From Acidobacteriota bacterium (GTDB taxonomy: Bacteria > Acidobacteriota > Thermoanaerobaculia > Gp7-AA8), in contig QHVT01000005.1 in assembly GCA_003223645.1 (NCBI GenBank), forward strand, positions 186,001 through 250,000: DNA of 64,000 nt, in the 5' to 3' direction. The notes under the pieces were generated by a model. That model had not been told where the DNA came from, did no database searches, and was given only the letters and a program-made list of their open reading frames with translations. Positions within the stretch are counted from its first letter, which is position 1; each line of letters begins with the position of its first letter. Positions 17,637 to 26,876 of the stretch are shown here, piece by piece. The position numbers were made by a program, and so were the translations under genes.

Positions 17637-17955
17637 CGCGCTCAAGCGCTCCGCTCCGATCTTCGCCGCGCTCGGCGACGCGACACGGCTGCATGTCGTG
17701 TCGCGGTTGTCGGGCGGCGGCCCGATGTCGATCAATCAGCTCACCGAGGGCGCGAACGTCACGCGGCAGGCGGTGACGAAACATCTCAACGTGCTCGCGG
17801 ACGCGGGTCTCGTGCGCGACTCGTGGCGGGGACGCGAGCGCGTGTGGGAACTGAAGACGCGCCAGCTCGAAGAAGCGCGGCGCGTGCTCGACGCGATCTC
17901 CGCGCGATGGGACGAAGCGATCGAGCGACTGCGGGCGATGGTGGAAGAACCGTAG
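17617..17955 (+). CDS. ArsR-family transcriptional regulator
   Basis: This 112-residue winged-helix repressor has the classic ArsR core: APIFAALGDATRLHVVSRLS, then the recognition-helix region NQLTEGANVTRQAVTKHLNV and the wing GLVRDSWRGRERVWEL. There is no cysteine metal-binding motif, so it is probably not a metal sensor but the SRPBCC-associated type. It starts inside the end of the SRPBCC gene. It is the likely ligand for the inverted repeat at 17147-17168. Confidence 0.85.
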   Translation: MSLRTANALKRSAPIFAALGDATRLHVVSRLSGGGPMSINQLTEGANVTRQAVTKHLNVLADAGLVRDSWRGRERVWELKTRQLEEARRVLDAISARWDEAIERLRAMVEEP

Positions 17956-17982
17956 TCGCAGGCACACGCAGTAGAAGTGCCG

Positions 17983-18315
17983 TCAACTCTCCGGCTGCCA
18001 CTCCAGCGCGGCGCTGCGCAGTTTTTCGAGCCGTTTCCAGTGGCGGTCGATGGCCGCGCGGCCGCTGCGCGTGAGCGCGATCTGCGTCGTCGGCACCTTG
18101 CCGGCGTAGCCCTTGTCGATGCTCACCAGCTCCGCTTCTTCGAGCTTCGACAAGTGCGCGGAGAGGTTGCCTTTGGTGAGTCCGGTGAGGCGCTGCAGAA
18201 AGAGAAAGTCGGCGTTGCGGCACGCGGAAAGCGCGGTCAGAATCGACAGCCGCGCCGGCTCGTGCACGAGCCGGTCGAGATCGGCGATCTCTTCAAACGG
18301 TGCCGGCATCGCCAT
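17983..18315 (-). CDS. Winged-helix transcriptional regulator (MarR/PadR-like)
   Basis: This 110-residue DNA-binding protein contains LVHEPARLSILTALSACRNA followed by FLQRLTGLTKGNLSAHLSKL, the helix-turn-helix of the winged-helix group that represses adjacent membrane protein genes. It starts at ATG 18315, inside the end of the upstream membrane-protein gene (overlap 23 bases), so the two are co-transcribed. The regulated gene is most likely that neighbour. Confidence 0.8.
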   Translation of the reverse strand: MAMPAPFEEIADLDRLVHEPARLSILTALSACRNADFLFLQRLTGLTKGNLSAHLSKLEEAELVSIDKGYAGKVPTTQIALTRSGRAAIDRHWKRLEKLRSAALEWQPES

Positions 18316-18874
18316 CCTCCATCACCGGCCGCATGATCCGGGTCAGTTCGAAGTGATCGAGCAGGCCGCCAATGACGTATACCGCGCCGATCACGGCGAA
18401 GAAGAAATTGATCGCGTTCTTGCCGTTGGGAATGCCCGCGAGCGGCAGCGCACCCGTCGCCGCAACGATCGCAGCGATGAAGAGGTAGTGCAAGCGCCCG
18501 CGGCCGGTGGAGTTCCAGTACAGCAGGATTGCGGCGGCCCAGACGGGGCCGGACACGACCACCGGCGGCTTCCAGAGCAGGTCCACCGCGAGGGAGACCA
18601 TCATCATCGGATAGACGAAAGACCACTTCCACCGCTCGCGCCGCTCCGTTCGCGCGGTGATCGTCCGCACGCGGCCGTACGCGCGCGAGTAGTACTTCCC
18701 GACGCGCATCGAGACGAACATCGCCGCGATCAGTACGAGCAGGCCCACCTCGATCCGCGGCCGGAGCGCCGCCGTCATCAGCGCAATCCCCAGCGGCACC
18801 CAGCGCAGGCCCTGCCAGAAAAAGAAGTTGGCGGTGACGTTCTCAATGGTGCGAAGGCGCGCGGCGTCATTCAT
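18293..18874 (-). CDS. Membrane protein paired with winged-helix regulator
   Basis: This 193-residue protein has about five hydrophobic helices and a basic loop around residues 60-85 (YSRAYGRVRTITARTERRER). I do not recognise a family. Small membrane proteins of this sort are commonly paired with a winged-helix repressor, as here. It is transcribed from a promoter upstream of 18874 on the minus strand. Confidence 0.65.
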   Translation of the reverse strand: MNDAARLRTIENVTANFFFWQGLRWVPLGIALMTAALRPRIEVGLLVLIAAMFVSMRVGKYYSRAYGRVRTITARTERRERWKWSFVYPMMMVSLAVDLLWKPPVVVSGPVWAAAILLYWNSTGRGRLHYLFIAAIVAATGALPLAGIPNGKNAINFFFAVIGAVYVIGGLLDHFELTRIMRPVMEDGDAGTV

Positions 18875-18907
18875 AGACCGGTTTGTATCACAAACCGGTC
18901 CGCGACG

Positions 18908-20143
<1,236 letters not shown>

Positions 20144-20174
20144 GGCGGGCGACTCTAACCTACAATGCGCCCGC

Positions 20175-21230
20175 GTGACGAGCTACAAGGATTCCGGCGT
20201 CGACATCGATGCGCAGGACGAAGCGCTGCGCGAAGTGCGGCGCATCGCGCGCGATACGTACACCCCCGGCGTGATGTCGGACATCGGCTCGTTCGGCGGA
20301 CTTTTCCGCGGAACGTTCGAGGGAATGGAGTCGCCGATTCTCGTCTCGTCGACCGACGGCGTGGGGACGAAGCTGCGCGTCGCGCAGGCGATGAAGATTC
20401 ACGACACGGTCGGCTACGACCTCGTCTCTCACTGCGTGAACGACATCCTCGTGCAAGGTGCGCGTCCGCTGTTCTTCCTCGACTACTACGCGACCGGCAA
20501 ATTGCGCCCGCCGGTGATGACGGACGTGATCCGCGGAATGGCGCGCGCGTGCCGCGAGAACGGCTGCGCGCTGATCGGCGGCGAGACCGCGGAGATGCCG
20601 GGCTTCTATCACGACGATGACTACGACGTCGCCGGCTTCATCCTCGGCGTCGTCGACTCCAAAAATCTCATCGACGGCAAAGCCGTCCGCGAAGGCGACA
20701 TCCTCCTCGGATTGCCATCCGTCGGATTGCACACGAACGGCTACTCGCTCGCGCGAAAAATTTTGTTCGACAAGCTCGGACACGATCATCAGTCAATCCT
20801 CCCCGGCATCGGCAAGATCGGCGAGGCGCTGCTGCAGCCGCACATTTCGTATCTGAAGCCGCTCCTGCCGCTCACCGACGCGCGCGCGATCCACGCGCTG
20901 GCGCACATCACCGGCGGCGGCCTCACCGACAACGTGCCGCGCGTGCTGCCGCACAACCTCGACGCGCGCATCAAGCTCGGCGCGTGGCCGGTGCTGCCGA
21001 TCTTCCGCTTCCTGTACGAGAACGGCGGCGTCGACACGGAAGAGATGCTGCGCGTGTTCAACATGGGGATCGGGATGGTGGTGATCGTCGCGCCGGCGGA
21101 CGTCGATCGCGTGGCGAAGCACTTCACGCAGATCGCGCAGCCGTACTACTTCATCGGCAACGTGGTGAAGGGGAGCGGCAAGGTTCAGTACGACGCGCCG
21201 CCGAGCGGCTTCGCGTCGTGGATCGAGTGA
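20175..21230 (+). CDS. purM: Phosphoribosylformylglycinamidine cyclo-ligase
   Basis: PurM (AIR synthetase) catalyses the fifth step of purine synthesis. Starting at GTG 20175 the protein is 351 residues and begins [14 protein letters not shown], the family N-terminus; an upstream in-frame ATG lies within the divergent icd gene. It has the motif [18 protein letters not shown] and the glycine-rich motif [16 protein letters not shown]. The stop overlaps the purN start (TGATG), so the pair is coupled. Confidence 0.95.
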   Translation: MTSYKDSGVDIDAQDEALREVRRIARDTYTPGVMSDIGSFGGLFRGTFEGMESPILVSSTDGVGTKLRVAQAMKIHDTVGYDLVSHCVNDILVQGARPLFFLDYYATGKLRPPVMTDVIRGMARACRENGCALIGGETAEMPGFYHDDDYDVAGFILGVVDSKNLIDGKAVREGDILLGLPSVGLHTNGYSLARKILFDKLGHDHQSILPGIGKIGEALLQPHISYLKPLLPLTDARAIHALAHITGGGLTDNVPRVLPHNLDARIKLGAWPVLPIFRFLYENGGVDTEEMLRVFNMGIGMVVIVAPADVDRVAKHFTQIAQPYYFIGNVVKGSGKVQYDAPPSGFASWIE

Positions 21231-21787
21231 TGCGCCTCGCGGTGCTGCTCTCCGGACGCGGATCGAACTTCGAGGCGATTCACAATGCGATCGAGCGCGG
21301 CGAGCTGCACGCCGAGATCGTTTGCGTGATCACGAATCGTCCCGACGCGCCGGGATATCAATGCGCGCGCAAGTGGGGATACGACTCGTACGTCATCGAT
21401 CACAGACAGTTCGCGACGCGAGAGGCGCACGAAGCAGAAGTGTTGCGCGTGCTCGATCAAGCGAGACCCGATTACATCGCGCTGGCCGGCTACATGCGAC
21501 TGCTCACGCGGTCCTTCGTCGAGCGCTATCGCAATCGAATCCTCAACATTCACCCGTCGCTGCTGCCGTCGTTCCCCGGCGTCGACGCGCAGGCACAGGC
21601 GATCGCGCACGGCGTGAAGATCTCGGGCTGCACGGTGCACCTCGTCGACGAGAACCTCGACGCGGGACCGATTCTCGTGCAACGCGCGGTGGAGGTACGC
21701 GACGACGACACGGCGGAGTCGCTCGCCGCGCGCATCCTCGTCGAAGAGCACAAGGCTTACGTCGAAGCGCTCAGGAAGCTGAGTTGA
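21230..21787 (+). CDS. purN: Phosphoribosylglycinamide formyltransferase
   Basis: This 185-residue PurN (GART) transfers a formyl group from 10-formyl-THF to GAR in purine synthesis. The N-terminal nucleotide loop is LAVLLSGRGSNFEAI, and the active site appears as NRILNIHPSLLPSFPG (Asn-His pair) and HLVDENLDAGPIL (Asp). It overlaps purM by one base and is followed by a PR11 repeat. Confidence 0.95.
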   Translation: MRLAVLLSGRGSNFEAIHNAIERGELHAEIVCVITNRPDAPGYQCARKWGYDSYVIDHRQFATREAHEAEVLRVLDQARPDYIALAGYMRLLTRSFVERYRNRILNIHPSLLPSFPGVDAQAQAIAHGVKISGCTVHLVDENLDAGPILVQRAVEVRDDDTAESLAARILVEEHKAYVEALRKLS

Positions 21788-21804
21788 CGGCTGCTCAGTC
21801 TCTC

Positions 21805-21870
21805 GGTCGCGCAGTTGCGCGGCCGGTGCAACCGCGAGCTCACCGCGCAACCGCGTGACTGCGCGACCGC
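21805..21870. repeat. Palindromic repeat PR11 after purN
   Basis: GGTCGCGCAGTTGCGCGGC and the facing CCGCGCAACCGCGTGACTGC are built from GCGGTTGCGC-type words. It lies between the convergent purN and carboxypeptidase genes, a natural place for a bidirectional terminator. Related copy at 48411-48477. Confidence 0.75.
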
Positions 21871-21881
21871 TCAACCTTGGA

Positions 21882-23039
21882 CTAGAACGGCAGGAATGAC
21901 TTCCACCACGCCTGCTTCGGCACGTCCTGCGCCGCGATCGCCGGGATCTTCGCCAGCGTCTCGTTTCCGCGCTGCACGACGATCGTGCCGACGCGCTGTC
22001 CGCGTTTGACCGGCGCCGTCACCTTGCCGCCGCTGAACGCCACGCGCACGCCTTTTTCCTCGCCGCGCTTCACGAGCGCCTTCGCATCGGCCGCCGCCAC
22101 CACCGGCACGACCTTCGCGCGCCCTTCGCTCACCGGCGCCTGCGCGACGACCGTTCCCTGCTTCACCGGCGTGACCATCTTGTAGTTGATGAACGCCTGG
22201 TTCATGAGACGTCCGGCGATCTCGAATGAGCTCTCCGGACCGCGCGACGTCTTCGCGCCCATCACCACCGCGATCAGTTCCATGTTGTTGCGCTTCGCCG
22301 ACGCCGTCACGCAGAAGCCCGCCGGCCCGGAGAATCCGGTCTTGATGCCGGTCGTGCCTTCGTAGAAGCGGAGCAGGCGATTGGGGTTGTAGATCTTCTC
22401 GAGCGTGGCGTTGCGGAACTCCATCTCCGGGATGACGGCGAGCGAGCGCATGAACGGATGCTTCATCAGCTCGCGTCCGAGGATCGCGAGATCGTGCGCG
22501 CTCATCACGTTGTTCATCTTCGGATCTTTCGCCGGCAGTCCGTGCGGATCGTAGAAGTGCGAGTCTTTGAGTCCGAGCTCCTGCGCCTTCGCGTTCATCA
22601 GGTCGGCGAACGATTCCGCCGAGCCACCGATCTTTTCCGCGATCGCTTCCGCCGCGTCATTCGCGGAGTGCACCATCGTGGCGATGAGCAGGTTCTTGAC
22701 CGGCCAGACCGAGCCGGCGCGCAGATAAATCTGCGAGCCGCCCATCTTGCTCGCGCGCGCGGAGATCGTCACCTGTGTGTCGTAGTGGAGATTGCCGGCC
22801 TGGATCTCATCCATCGCCAGGAGCAGCGTCATCATCTTCGACATCGACGCAGTCGGCAGCGGCGTGTGCGAGTTGTACTCGTACAACACGCGTCCCGTCG
22901 ACGGCTCCATGACATATGCGGCGGTGTAGCCGGTCGGATTGTTGAGAATCGACGACGAGACCGGTCCGCCTTCTTCCTGTGCGTATGCGGAAATCGCCGC
23001 CAGCGCGACGACCATCAATGCGACGATTGTTCTTCTCAT
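21882..23039 (-). CDS. D-alanyl-D-alanine carboxypeptidase (PBP5/6 type)
   Basis: This serine-type D,D-carboxypeptidase trims peptidoglycan stem peptides. From ATG 23039 (GGAGG upstream) it is 385 residues with signal peptide MRRTIVALMVVALAAISAYA. The three active-site motifs are present: SxxK as TASMSKMM, SxN as SANDAAEA, and KTG as GIKTGFSG. A C-terminal PBP5 beta domain follows (GKVTAPVKRGQRVGTIVVQR), and the last residues (AWWKSFLPF) are the amphipathic membrane-anchor type. Confidence 0.93.
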   Translation of the reverse strand: MRRTIVALMVVALAAISAYAQEEGGPVSSSILNNPTGYTAAYVMEPSTGRVLYEYNSHTPLPTASMSKMMTLLLAMDEIQAGNLHYDTQVTISARASKMGGSQIYLRAGSVWPVKNLLIATMVHSANDAAEAIAEKIGGSAESFADLMNAKAQELGLKDSHFYDPHGLPAKDPKMNNVMSAHDLAILGRELMKHPFMRSLAVIPEMEFRNATLEKIYNPNRLLRFYEGTTGIKTGFSGPAGFCVTASAKRNNMELIAVVMGAKTSRGPESSFEIAGRLMNQAFINYKMVTPVKQGTVVAQAPVSEGRAKVVPVVAAADAKALVKRGEEKGVRVAFSGGKVTAPVKRGQRVGTIVVQRGNETLAKIPAIAAQDVPKQAWWKSFLPF

Positions 23040-23079
23040 GGTGCACCTCCGGACTGCACGGCGCATACCACTGATGAGA

Positions 23080-23367
23080 TTACTTGCGTGCGCGTTTTTT
23101 CGTCGCGCGTGAGGTGCGCGGGATCGAGCTGATGACCGTCCAGTCGTGCTTGTGCACGACGACCGGCTCCTTCTGTTTCGGCCAGAGATCGATGGGGATG
23201 TAGTAGTAGCCGTCGCCGAGAACGCGGGACTTGATCGCCAGATCGCGCATGCTCTTACAGAGGCCATGCTTCCCGCGAATCGCCGAGCGCTCCACCACGA
23301 GCCCCGTCTGCTCGCCCACACCCTGAAACACGCTGATTTCTGCGCAAAGAGAATTCACCAACGTCAT
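23080..23367 (-). CDS. Hypothetical 95-residue basic protein
   Basis: An open frame from ATG 23367 encodes a protein with a conserved-looking middle (VLGDGYYYIPIDLWPKQKEP) and a Lys/Arg-rich C-terminus (SRATKKRARK). I do not recognise it. It lies upstream of the carboxypeptidase on the same strand. It could be a real small protein; translation may begin at an internal ATG (MRDLAIKSRV). Confidence 0.45.
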   Translation of the reverse strand: MTLVNSLCAEISVFQGVGEQTGLVVERSAIRGKHGLCKSMRDLAIKSRVLGDGYYYIPIDLWPKQKEPVVVHKHDWTVISSIPRTSRATKKRARK

Positions 23368-23481
23368 GCCTAACGCGTCGGTAGCAAGAAATGCACCTGT
23401 TGCGCTTGGCGGCGCGAGTTTCAGCGTGCTCAGCGGCTCGTCACGCGCATCCGTTCAAGCTGTAGACATCGCGCACGGGCC

Positions 23482-23622
23482 GGAATGCAGAACGCAGAAC
23501 GCAGAATGAAATTGAGAAACCCACCCCTCGCGAGATGGCGCATCGCGCTTCGCGCTCGCTGGCCTCGGTGTGGGGGAAGTGCTTCTCACTTCTGCCTTCT
23601 GCGTTCTGCGCTCTGCGTTCCG
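23482..23622. repeat. Palindromic repeat PR4 in the gap before the HNH gene
   Basis: GGAATGCAGAACGCAGAACG at the left is mirrored by TTCTGCGCTCTGCGTTCC at the right, around a core beginning TTGAGAAACCCACCC. The core start is shared with the PR4 copy at 59799-59892, showing common origin beyond the simple word. It fills most of the 329-base gap 23368-23695. Confidence 0.88.
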
Positions 23623-23643
23623 GGGCCGGTGCTCGTAAAACAC

Positions 23644-23667
23644 GAACGGGCGCTCACGCGCCCGTTC
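23644..23667 (-). terminator. Hairpin downstream of the HNH nuclease gene
   Basis: GAACGGGCGC-TCAC-GCGCCCGTTC is a perfect 10-bp stem located 29 bases beyond the HNH stop on the minus strand, followed in that direction by GTGTTTTACG. It fits a Rho-independent terminator with a weak T-run. Confidence 0.65.
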
Positions 23668-23695
23668 ATTTGTAAACACGTTTTACGATTCTTGA

Positions 23696-24280
23696 CTACG
23701 ACCGCAGCTCCACGTTCCAGTACGCCTCATCCAGAAAGTTCTTCCAGATCTCCGGATACGTGCGGCCTTGCAGGCGGTGGAGCGGGTGCCACTTCGGTCT
23801 TTGCGGATGACGGATCAGCCGGATGTCCGACTCGCTGAGGAGTTTGTTGCCTTTGCGCACGTTGCACGGCAGGCAGGCGCAGACGACGTTCTCCCATGTC
23901 GACTTTCCGCCGCGGGAGATCGGGACGACGTGATCGAGCGAGAGCTCGCTCGACGAAAACTTTTTCCCGCAGTACTGGCAGCGGTTGTGGTCGCGCAGAT
24001 AGATGTTGCCGCGCGAGAACTTCACTTCCTGCCGCGGCAGGCGATCAAATACGAGGAGCTGCACCACGTGAGGGATGAGGATGTTCCTGCTCGGCGTCCG
24101 CACGTAATGGTCCTCGGGCTGCACGGGGATGTCCGCCCAGTTCACGAAGTCGTAGGTGCGGTAGTCGGAGTCGACGGCGCGCACCTGTCCCTTGTACAGG
24201 AGCGTCAGCGCGCGGCGCACCGACGTGATCTGCACGGCCTGGAACACTCGGTTCAACACCAGCACGTGACCGTCGAGCAT
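23696..24280 (-). CDS. HNH endonuclease family protein
   Basis: This 194-residue protein has a C-terminal HNH domain: CQYCGKKFSSSELSLDHVVP, then SRGGKSTWENVVCACLPCN, giving the two CxxC zinc ligands and the HN residues of the beta-beta-alpha metal fold. The N-terminal half (VLVLNRVFQAVQITSVRRAL) is the conserved extension of a widespread chromosomal HNH family that occurs singly, outside phages and restriction systems. A housekeeping nucleic-acid role is likely but uncharacterised. The start is ATG 24280. Confidence 0.85.
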   Translation of the reverse strand: MLDGHVLVLNRVFQAVQITSVRRALTLLYKGQVRAVDSDYRTYDFVNWADIPVQPEDHYVRTPSRNILIPHVVQLLVFDRLPRQEVKFSRGNIYLRDHNRCQYCGKKFSSSELSLDHVVPISRGGKSTWENVVCACLPCNVRKGNKLLSESDIRLIRHPQRPKWHPLHRLQGRTYPEIWKNFLDEAYWNVELRS

Positions 24281-24506
24281 AGGTTTGACTCACTCTCCCT
24301 AACAGCCGCCGCGGCGATCCTGTTTCCGTCTCCGCGCGGTTCTGGGACTGGTCGCAATCATGATACACGACGCCTTCCAGCCGCCAACCGTTGCAAAAAA
24401 CCCCTGATTTGAGACACACTTAGCGTCTAGACGAGACCGAAACGTATCGTGAGGCGCCCACGCGATCAGCGCACCGGGGCGTCGCGGGTGTGATTTGGGA
24501 GGCAAT

Positions 24507-26009
24507 ATGCGCGTTGGTTCACGGGTCGCTCTTCTCTTCGCAGCAGTCGTCGTCTGCGCTCCGATTCTCACGGCGGATCACTTCATCGGCGAGTGTCCTC
24601 TTTCACTCGTCGACTCGACTCCGCCGACGACGGAGTTCGTCACCGGACCGCACGGCACGTTCCGCAACGGAAACCTCGTGCACGTGCTGAACGGCAACAT
24701 CCTCACGACCTATAACGTGACGGACCTCGGCGATCTCTCGATCGCGCGCCAGGACTTCATGGCGTCGCTCGCCGGCCGCGAGACGAACGCCGGCACCACC
24801 TTCGCGAACGGCTATCTGTTCGTCAGCAGCGAAGCCGGTCTCGAGATCTTCGACCTCCGCAACGTGCGCGCGGGCGGCAACGCTCCGATCCTCGTCACGC
24901 GCCGCGCGGGACTTCACTACCGCAAGCTGATCGTCAACGGAAACCTGCTCGCCGGTCTTTATCCGCTGTACGACATCCCCTGCTATCCGTTCCCGAATCT
25001 GACGCTGCCGTGCAGCAATTCGGTCGATCTCTTCAGCATCACCACGATCAGCAACCCGACGCTCATCAGCTCCATCCCGACGCCGCCCGCGACCATCGGC
25101 TTCAACGACATCTCGTTCAACTTCAACTTCCTGCTCACGCTGCACGACGACAGGATCGGCGTCTACAACATCTCCAATCCGTTTGCGCCGCAGCTCATCT
25201 TCACCGAGGAGTCGCTCGGCGGCGGCAAATGGTTCATCACCAACAACACTGACTTCGTCGGCGTCGGCACGGACCAGGTCATCCGCATCTATCGCTTCAA
25301 TCCGCAGTTCGCGATCTTCACGCCGGTGCGTCTCCTGACGATTCCGTTCTACCTTACGATCGATCGCGGCAACGACATCCGCTTCCATCCGCAGGCGTTC
25401 TACGACGAGCCGAACGCGCGCCTGATCACGCTCATCGAAGAGATCAATCCGATGACGCTCAAGCCCGCGCGCACGGTCGCGTTCGACGTCTTCGACTTCA
25501 CGGTCATTCAGTACGAAGGCTCCGCTGAGCGGATCTACGAAGACATGACGCCGACGCTCACGGACGAAGTGAAGTACAGCCCGCTCGCCGCCGGATCGTC
25601 AATCTTCGTCATCGGCGATGAGAGCGGACTGCAGGAATGGGGCGCGTGCAATCGCGTGACGGGACGCATCGAGCTGGACAGCCCGACGTTCCTCACCTGC
25701 AGCGGCTCGGAGGTTCACGGCTGGGTGACGGGCACGCAGAAGATCACGAACGTGGAGCTCTTCCTCGACAACACGTCCCTCGGCGCAGCCACGGTCACCG
25801 GCCTGATTCGCAACGACGTGTCGTCGACGACGCCGGCGTTCACGTGGCGCATCAACGTCAACCTCGACACCACCGCGCGCGGCGAGCATCTCCTCCGCGC
25901 GATCGGCACCGATGCTCTCGGACAGCGGAAGCAGTTCGCCTTCAAGCGCCTGTTCTTCCCCGGCTCGCCGAACAACTGCACGGTGCCGAAGCGACGCGCG
26001 GTGCGTTAA
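24507..26009 (+). CDS. Exported beta-propeller (LVIVD-type) protein
   Basis: This 500-residue protein has signal peptide MRVGSRVALLFAAVVVCAPI and a GGGAGG ribosome binding site. The body consists of repeated blade-like units with phrases such as LFVSSEAGLEIFDLRN and DDRIGVYNISNPFAPQLIF, the LVIVD pattern of bacterial cell-surface propellers. A C-terminal region from about 380 resembles an Ig-like beta domain. The final residues KRRAVR recur, with variation, at the end of two other exported proteins here (15051 and 44673), suggesting a shared C-terminal signature. Confidence 0.72.
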   Translation: MRVGSRVALLFAAVVVCAPILTADHFIGECPLSLVDSTPPTTEFVTGPHGTFRNGNLVHVLNGNILTTYNVTDLGDLSIARQDFMASLAGRETNAGTTFANGYLFVSSEAGLEIFDLRNVRAGGNAPILVTRRAGLHYRKLIVNGNLLAGLYPLYDIPCYPFPNLTLPCSNSVDLFSITTISNPTLISSIPTPPATIGFNDISFNFNFLLTLHDDRIGVYNISNPFAPQLIFTEESLGGGKWFITNNTDFVGVGTDQVIRIYRFNPQFAIFTPVRLLTIPFYLTIDRGNDIRFHPQAFYDEPNARLITLIEEINPMTLKPARTVAFDVFDFTVIQYEGSAERIYEDMTPTLTDEVKYSPLAAGSSIFVIGDESGLQEWGACNRVTGRIELDSPTFLTCSGSEVHGWVTGTQKITNVELFLDNTSLGAATVTGLIRNDVSSTTPAFTWRINVNLDTTARGEHLLRAIGTDALGQRKQFAFKRLFFPGSPNNCTVPKRRAVR

Positions 26010-26010
26010 G

Positions 26011-26113
26011 TGTCATCCCGAACGTAGTGAGGGACCTGGGCGGGCGGGGAGCGATGCACGAGCCTCGTACCGCCACCCGAGCCCCAGATCCCTCGCTCAC
26101 GCTCGGGATGACA
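26011..26113. repeat. Palindromic repeat, PR5 variant, between convergent genes
   Basis: TGTCATCCCGAACGTAGTGA at the left and CGCTCACGCTCGGGATGACA at the right are near reverse complements. It separates the convergent propeller and pyrF genes, and the pyrF stop codon (26097-26099) lies in its right arm. Confidence 0.85.
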
Positions 26114-26783
26114 TATCGTCAATCACCCTCAATGCGGCCGACCTCGGGTTGGCCGCATTCGTGATGGGGCGTCCCACGACGATGTAGTCGGCGCCCGCGC
26201 TGATCGCTTCGCGCGGCGTCATCGTGCGGCGTTGATCGCCCGCGTCCGCGCCGCTCGGGCGAATGCCGGGCGTGAGGATGACGAAGTCGCTGCCGCACGC
26301 TTCGCGAATCGCGGCGATCTCGTGAGGTGACGCGACAACGCCGCGCAGGCCGGAAGCTTGTGCGAGTCGCGCGAGACGCGCGGCGGTGTCGATCGCGTTG
26401 TCGGTGAAGCCGACGCTTTGCAGCGAGGCGTCATCGAGGCTCGTGAGAACTGTGACGCCGAGGACGAGGACGGAGTCGTGCGCGCAGGCGCGGAGCATCG
26501 ACTCGCCGCCGGACGCGTGAACCGTCGTCATCGAGGCCCCGAGGGAGGCGACTTCGTGGATGGCGTGCGAGGCGGTGTTGGGGATGTCGTGGATTTTCAG
26601 ATCGAGGAAGACGCGCTCGCCGCGGGCGACGACTTCGCGCACGATCGAAGGGCCGAGGGCGGTGAACGCCTGCAGTCCGATCTTGAAAACACCGGCCGCA
26701 TCGTGGAGCTGATCGAGGAGCCGGAGCACGTCGTTGCGCGTGGAAACATCGAGGGCGACGACAAGGCGGTCACGTGGTTGCAT
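26097..26783 (-). CDS. pyrF: Orotidine 5'-phosphate decarboxylase
   Basis: This 228-residue TIM-barrel enzyme makes UMP in pyrimidine synthesis. The N-terminus LVVALDVSTRNDVLRLL, the catalytic segment VFLDLKIHDIPNT (Asp-Lys-Asp) and the phosphate-binding loop VVGRPITNA are all present. ATG 26783 is the start; upstream sequence in frame is a PR7 repeat. The last codons (SSRA, stop) are encoded by the right arm of a PR5-type palindrome, so the C-terminus has been trimmed or rebuilt by the repeat. Confidence 0.93.
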   Translation of the reverse strand: MQPRDRLVVALDVSTRNDVLRLLDQLHDAAGVFKIGLQAFTALGPSIVREVVARGERVFLDLKIHDIPNTASHAIHEVASLGASMTTVHASGGESMLRACAHDSVLVLGVTVLTSLDDASLQSVGFTDNAIDTAARLARLAQASGLRGVVASPHEIAAIREACGSDFVILTPGIRPSGADAGDQRRTMTPREAISAGADYIVVGRPITNAANPRSAALRVIDDMSSRA

Positions 26784-26799
26784 GATAAGTTCGGCGCGC

Positions 26800-26874
26800 A
26801 GCGGGTAGCGGGCAGCGAGCAGGAGTGAGACAACCAATCTCCTGCCCGCTGCCCGCTACCCGCCGCCTGCTCGC
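26800..26874. repeat. Palindromic repeat PR7 between pyrF and the PolX-like gene
   Basis: CAGCGGGTAGCGGGCAGCGA and the facing GCCCGCTGCCCGCTACCCGC are reverse complements around an AT-rich centre. It fills the divergent gap between pyrF and the PolX-like gene, so both promoters must lie in or beside it. Confidence 0.87.
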
Positions 26875-26876
26875 TT